Of a stretch of DNA of 24,561 nt, positions 22,588 to 24,561 are shown piece after piece. The stretch is from JAKBEU01 sp036172095 (GTDB lineage Bacteria; Patescibacteriota; Microgenomatia; UBA1406; GWC2-37-13). Position numbers and translations under genes: made by a program. Numbering within the stretch: the stretch's first letter is position 1; the number at the start of each line of letters is the position of its first letter. Under the pieces are notes generated by a model. It made no database searches. It was not told the DNA's origin and was given only the letters and a program-made list of their open reading frames with translations. The stretch covers positions 1-24,561 of the forward strand of contig JAVHSH010000035.1 in assembly GCA_036172095.1 (NCBI GenBank), read 5' to 3'.

Positions 22588-23706
22588 CTATGCCACAATA
22601 CATTTTTTTATATACTCCACAAATTTTTTCTTGAAGTTTTCCTCACTATATTGTTCTGACTCTTTTCGTGCATTCTTTCTCATCCCCAAATATTCCTTTT
22701 CATTCAATGACCTGATTTTCTGAATCGATTTGTTGAGCGACTCTGCAGTCAATTCATTATAGAGGTATCCATTAAGCCCTTCCTTTACCGTCTCCTTTAA
22801 TCCACCGGATGCAAATGCGATAACAGGTACTCCATATCCCATTGCCTCGACAGGCGCAATGCCAAACTCTTCATCTACAGATGCAAATAAAAATGCTTGC
22901 GCGCCTTGCAGCTCTTTCAATAAATCCTTATCGGATAGATTTCCAAGAAATGTGACTATGGGGCCGGCAAGTGATTTCAAATACTCCTCATCTCTCCCTA
23001 CTCCGACAATGTGTAGATCAAATTTATGCTTGTTTGCAGCTTCAATAAGAATATCTACGTGTTTTGCTCGGGCAAGGCGAGATACTGTCACAAAATAGGG
23101 TTTCTCATTCGAAATATACGTAGGTGGATTCTTCACAATCGATACTGGCGGATAGATGACTGTCGATTCACGTCGATAGAATTTCTGTATCCTATTTTTT
23201 GTTTCGATTGAGTTGGCAATGAGGAAATCTGGCCGCTTCGATGCTTCAAAATCCCACATCCGTAAGAAATGATTCACCAGCAGGCCATATACTTTGATGG
23301 GCCAGTATTTCTGCCATTCAATTGCCGTTTGATACCCATATAAATATCGTGGTGGATGATGGATGTAGGAAATATGGACAGTGGGTTTTCTTGTCTTTAC
23401 GCCTTTACACATCCACGATCCAGTTGAGGAAATAACCAAATCAAACTCAGAAAGATTTAAGCTCTCCCAAATAAGGGGAGTGAGAAAGCGAAAAGGGGAG
23501 TACAGTTTATTTATGATTGGGATTTTTCCAAACCATGTCAATCGAATATCCCAATCTTTTACCAAGGCTGAATGCTCTCCTAATTTCTGTGGATCATATG
23601 TTGTCGTATAGACCGGCGCATCAGGAAAAAGTGATTTTATACTTACCAACACGCGCTCAGCTCCTCCAAACTCAGCCAATTGGTCATGAACAATAGCAAC
23701 TTTCAT
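22588..23706 (-). CDS. GT4-family glycosyltransferase
   Basis: 372 residues in the GT-B fold. The N-terminal domain starts MKVAIVHDQLAEFGGAERV, with the glycine loop typical of GT4 enzymes; the C-terminal domain has the E-x7-E donor motif EEFGIAPVEAMGYGVPVIAFASGG. This type transfers mannose, glucose or other sugars from NDP-sugars to lipid-linked or surface glycans at the inner face of the membrane. The start residue pattern and a TATAAT nine bases upstream fix the ATG at 23706. The gene is divergent from uppP with a 24-base gap and shares its -10 region, so glycan building and lipid-carrier recycling may be expressed together. Confidence 0.9.
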   Translation of the reverse strand: MKVAIVHDQLAEFGGAERVLVSIKSLFPDAPVYTTTYDPQKLGEHSALVKDWDIRLTWFGKIPIINKLYSPFRFLTPLIWESLNLSEFDLVISSTGSWMCKGVKTRKPTVHISYIHHPPRYLYGYQTAIEWQKYWPIKVYGLLVNHFLRMWDFEASKRPDFLIANSIETKNRIQKFYRRESTVIYPPVSIVKNPPTYISNEKPYFVTVSRLARAKHVDILIEAANKHKFDLHIVGVGRDEEYLKSLAGPIVTFLGNLSDKDLLKELQGAQAFLFASVDEEFGIAPVEAMGYGVPVIAFASGGLKETVKEGLNGYLYNELTAESLNKSIQKIRSLNEKEYLGMRKNARKESEQYSEENFKKKFVEYIKKCIVA

Positions 23707-23714
23707 ACGTAATC

Positions 23715-23724
23715 AATTATAATT
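23715..23724. promoter_or_regulatory. Self-complementary bidirectional -10 for uppP and the GT4 gene
   Basis: The 10-bp palindrome AATTATAATT contains TATAAT on both strands: 23718-23723 on plus, seven bases before the uppP ATG, and 23721-23716 on minus, nine bases before the GT4 ATG. No strong -35 is seen on either side. Confidence 0.55.
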
Positions 23725-23730
23725 CACATT

Positions 23731-24486
23731 ATGACACTTTTACACGCAGCTCTACTTGGTGTAGTTGAAGGACTCACAGAGTTTCTTCCTATCTCCTCAA
23801 CCGCTCATATGATTTTAGCCTCCCGATTGCTGGGATTACATCAAACAGAATTCCTAAAGTTTTTTGAGGTATTCATTCAGATTGGCGCAATTTTTGCCGT
23901 CGTTTTTCTCTATTTCAAGAAATTTTTTGATTTGAAACTCATTAAGCAACTTATCGCATCCTTTATCCCAACGGCGATTATCGGGTTCTTGTTATATAAA
24001 GTCATCAAGACAGTGTTTTTTGATTCAACATACTTGATTGCTGGTAGCTTAATCCTTGTCGGTATCCTCTTTATCATTGTCGAGAAATATAACAAGAAGC
24101 TCACGAAATCTGTTAGTAAAATGACACTACAAACTGCAGTGATAGTCGGCTTTGCTCAAGCTCTCGCCGTCGTGCCTGGCGTCTCCCGGGCAGGAATCGT
24201 AATGATAGCAATGATATTGCTTGGTTTTAAACGGGAGGAAAGCGCTCAATACTCGTTCATGCTTGCACTTCCAACACTTGCCGCCGCTGCAGCACTGGAT
24301 GCCATAAAAATGCGAGGTATTAGCCTCACGATGCCTCAATATGAAATGGTGGGCATTGGGCTTGTCACATCGTTTTTCGTTGCCTATTTAAGCATGAAAT
24401 GGTTCATCACTTATCTGCAGACAAAAAAACTCACATCTTTTGGCGTTTATCGCATTGCTCTTGGTATAATGAGCTTGTTCTTTTGA
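23731..24486 (+). CDS. uppP: Undecaprenyl-diphosphatase UppP (BacA)
   Basis: 251 residues, polytopic. It contains both family signatures: EGLTEFLPISSTAH with Glu13, Glu17, Ser23 and His26, and PGVSRAG with Arg153, which form the active site. The enzyme removes one phosphate from undecaprenyl pyrophosphate at the outer face, returning the carrier for peptidoglycan and surface-glycan synthesis. Slightly shorter than the usual 265-275 residues. It fits the context of lipid-carrier glycosyltransferases. The ATG directly follows a consensus TATAAT by seven bases. The stop codon is immediately followed by the first base of a tRNA gene. Confidence 0.96.
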   Translation: MTLLHAALLGVVEGLTEFLPISSTAHMILASRLLGLHQTEFLKFFEVFIQIGAIFAVVFLYFKKFFDLKLIKQLIASFIPTAIIGFLLYKVIKTVFFDSTYLIAGSLILVGILFIIVEKYNKKLTKSVSKMTLQTAVIVGFAQALAVVPGVSRAGIVMIAMILLGFKREESAQYSFMLALPTLAAAAALDAIKMRGISLTMPQYEMVGIGLVTSFFVAYLSMKWFITYLQTKKLTSFGVYRIALGIMSLFF

Positions 24487-24560
24487 GCCCTTGTAGCTTA
24501 ATTGGATAGAGCATTGGCTTCCGAAGCCACAGGTTGTGGGTTCAAGTCCCGCCAAGGGCA
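24487..24560 (+). tRNA. tRNA-Arg (CCG anticodon)
   Basis: Acceptor stem GCCCTTG (24487-24493) pairs fully with CAAGGGC (24553-24559), discriminator A at 24560. D-arm GCTTAATTGGATAGAGC, anticodon loop TTCCGAA giving CCG, T-arm GTGGG-TTCAAGT-CCCGC. The outermost anticodon-stem pair is a T-C mismatch; the other four pair. The window ends one base later (C), so it cannot be said whether CCA is encoded. It begins immediately after the uppP stop, so its 5' end must be cut from an uppP transcript unless an internal promoter exists. Confidence 0.95.
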
Positions 24561-24561
24561 C

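Noticed and set aside
1..24561. CRISPR arrays, insertion sequences or integrase genes.
   Set aside because: No regularly spaced repeats of CRISPR size, no transposase-like frames and no terminal inverted repeats were seen. The tRNA at the right edge could be an insertion site, but nothing beyond it is visible.

Overview
The window looks like a chromosomal stretch of an AT-rich, small-genome bacterium, most probably a Candidate Phyla Radiation / Patescibacteria member of the Microgenomates type. This is inferred from the style of the genes: very tight packing, several divergent polytopic GT-C glycosyltransferases, minimal versions of common families, and almost no Shine-Dalgarno sequences. TGA is used as an ordinary stop (for example in uppP and the Lon-like gene), so the Gracilibacteria code does not apply. 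No rRNA, mobile element or CRISPR array is visible, and no gene-free stretch exceeds 300 bases.

Layout. (1) 1-4205: a copper-handling operon with the 3' end of a SafE/TauE-like membrane protein fused to a cupredoxin domain, a CopZ-like chaperone and a CopA-type P1B ATPase carrying an unusual C-terminal extracytoplasmic extension. A perfect 36-bp palindrome follows. (2) 4277-7960: a Nudix hydrolase, a Lon-like AAA+ ATPase without protease domain, and the divergent groES-groEL operon ending in a heptameric repeat and a strong terminator. (3) 7976-10310: an RpiB-like isomerase with a HAD phosphatase, a rubrerythrin, a one-domain EamA protein and a possible 33-residue membrane peptide with its own promoter. 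(4) 10377-17574: a surface-glycan block of five overlapping minus-strand genes (four GT-C enzymes and one polyprenyl-phosphate sugar synthase), with a fifth GT-C gene leaving head-to-head. (5) 17606-18304: a cysteine-rich secreted protein. (6) 18346-21712: a MarR regulator followed by a MacA/MacB-like tripartite exporter. (7) 21730-24560: an unidentified protein, a GT4 glycosyltransferase, divergent UppP, and a tRNA-Arg(CCG) starting directly after the uppP stop.

How they fit together. The GT2 synthase would make a polyprenyl-phosphate sugar that the GT-C enzymes use outside the membrane, while the GT4 enzyme works in the cytosol and UppP recycles undecaprenyl pyrophosphate; together this suggests cell-surface glycan or protein glycosylation. 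The copper operon, rubrerythrin, groESL and the MarR-controlled exporter form a stress-handling set.

The most general new signal is transcriptional. In about a dozen genes a sigma-70-like -10 hexamer ends only 6-9 nt before the start codon, so the mRNAs should be leaderless. This also corrects several start codons. Two divergent pairs share extremely compressed promoters: the GT-C pair at 16462/16475, whose coding regions overlap head-to-head by 14 bp, and uppP/GT4, which share a self-complementary -10.
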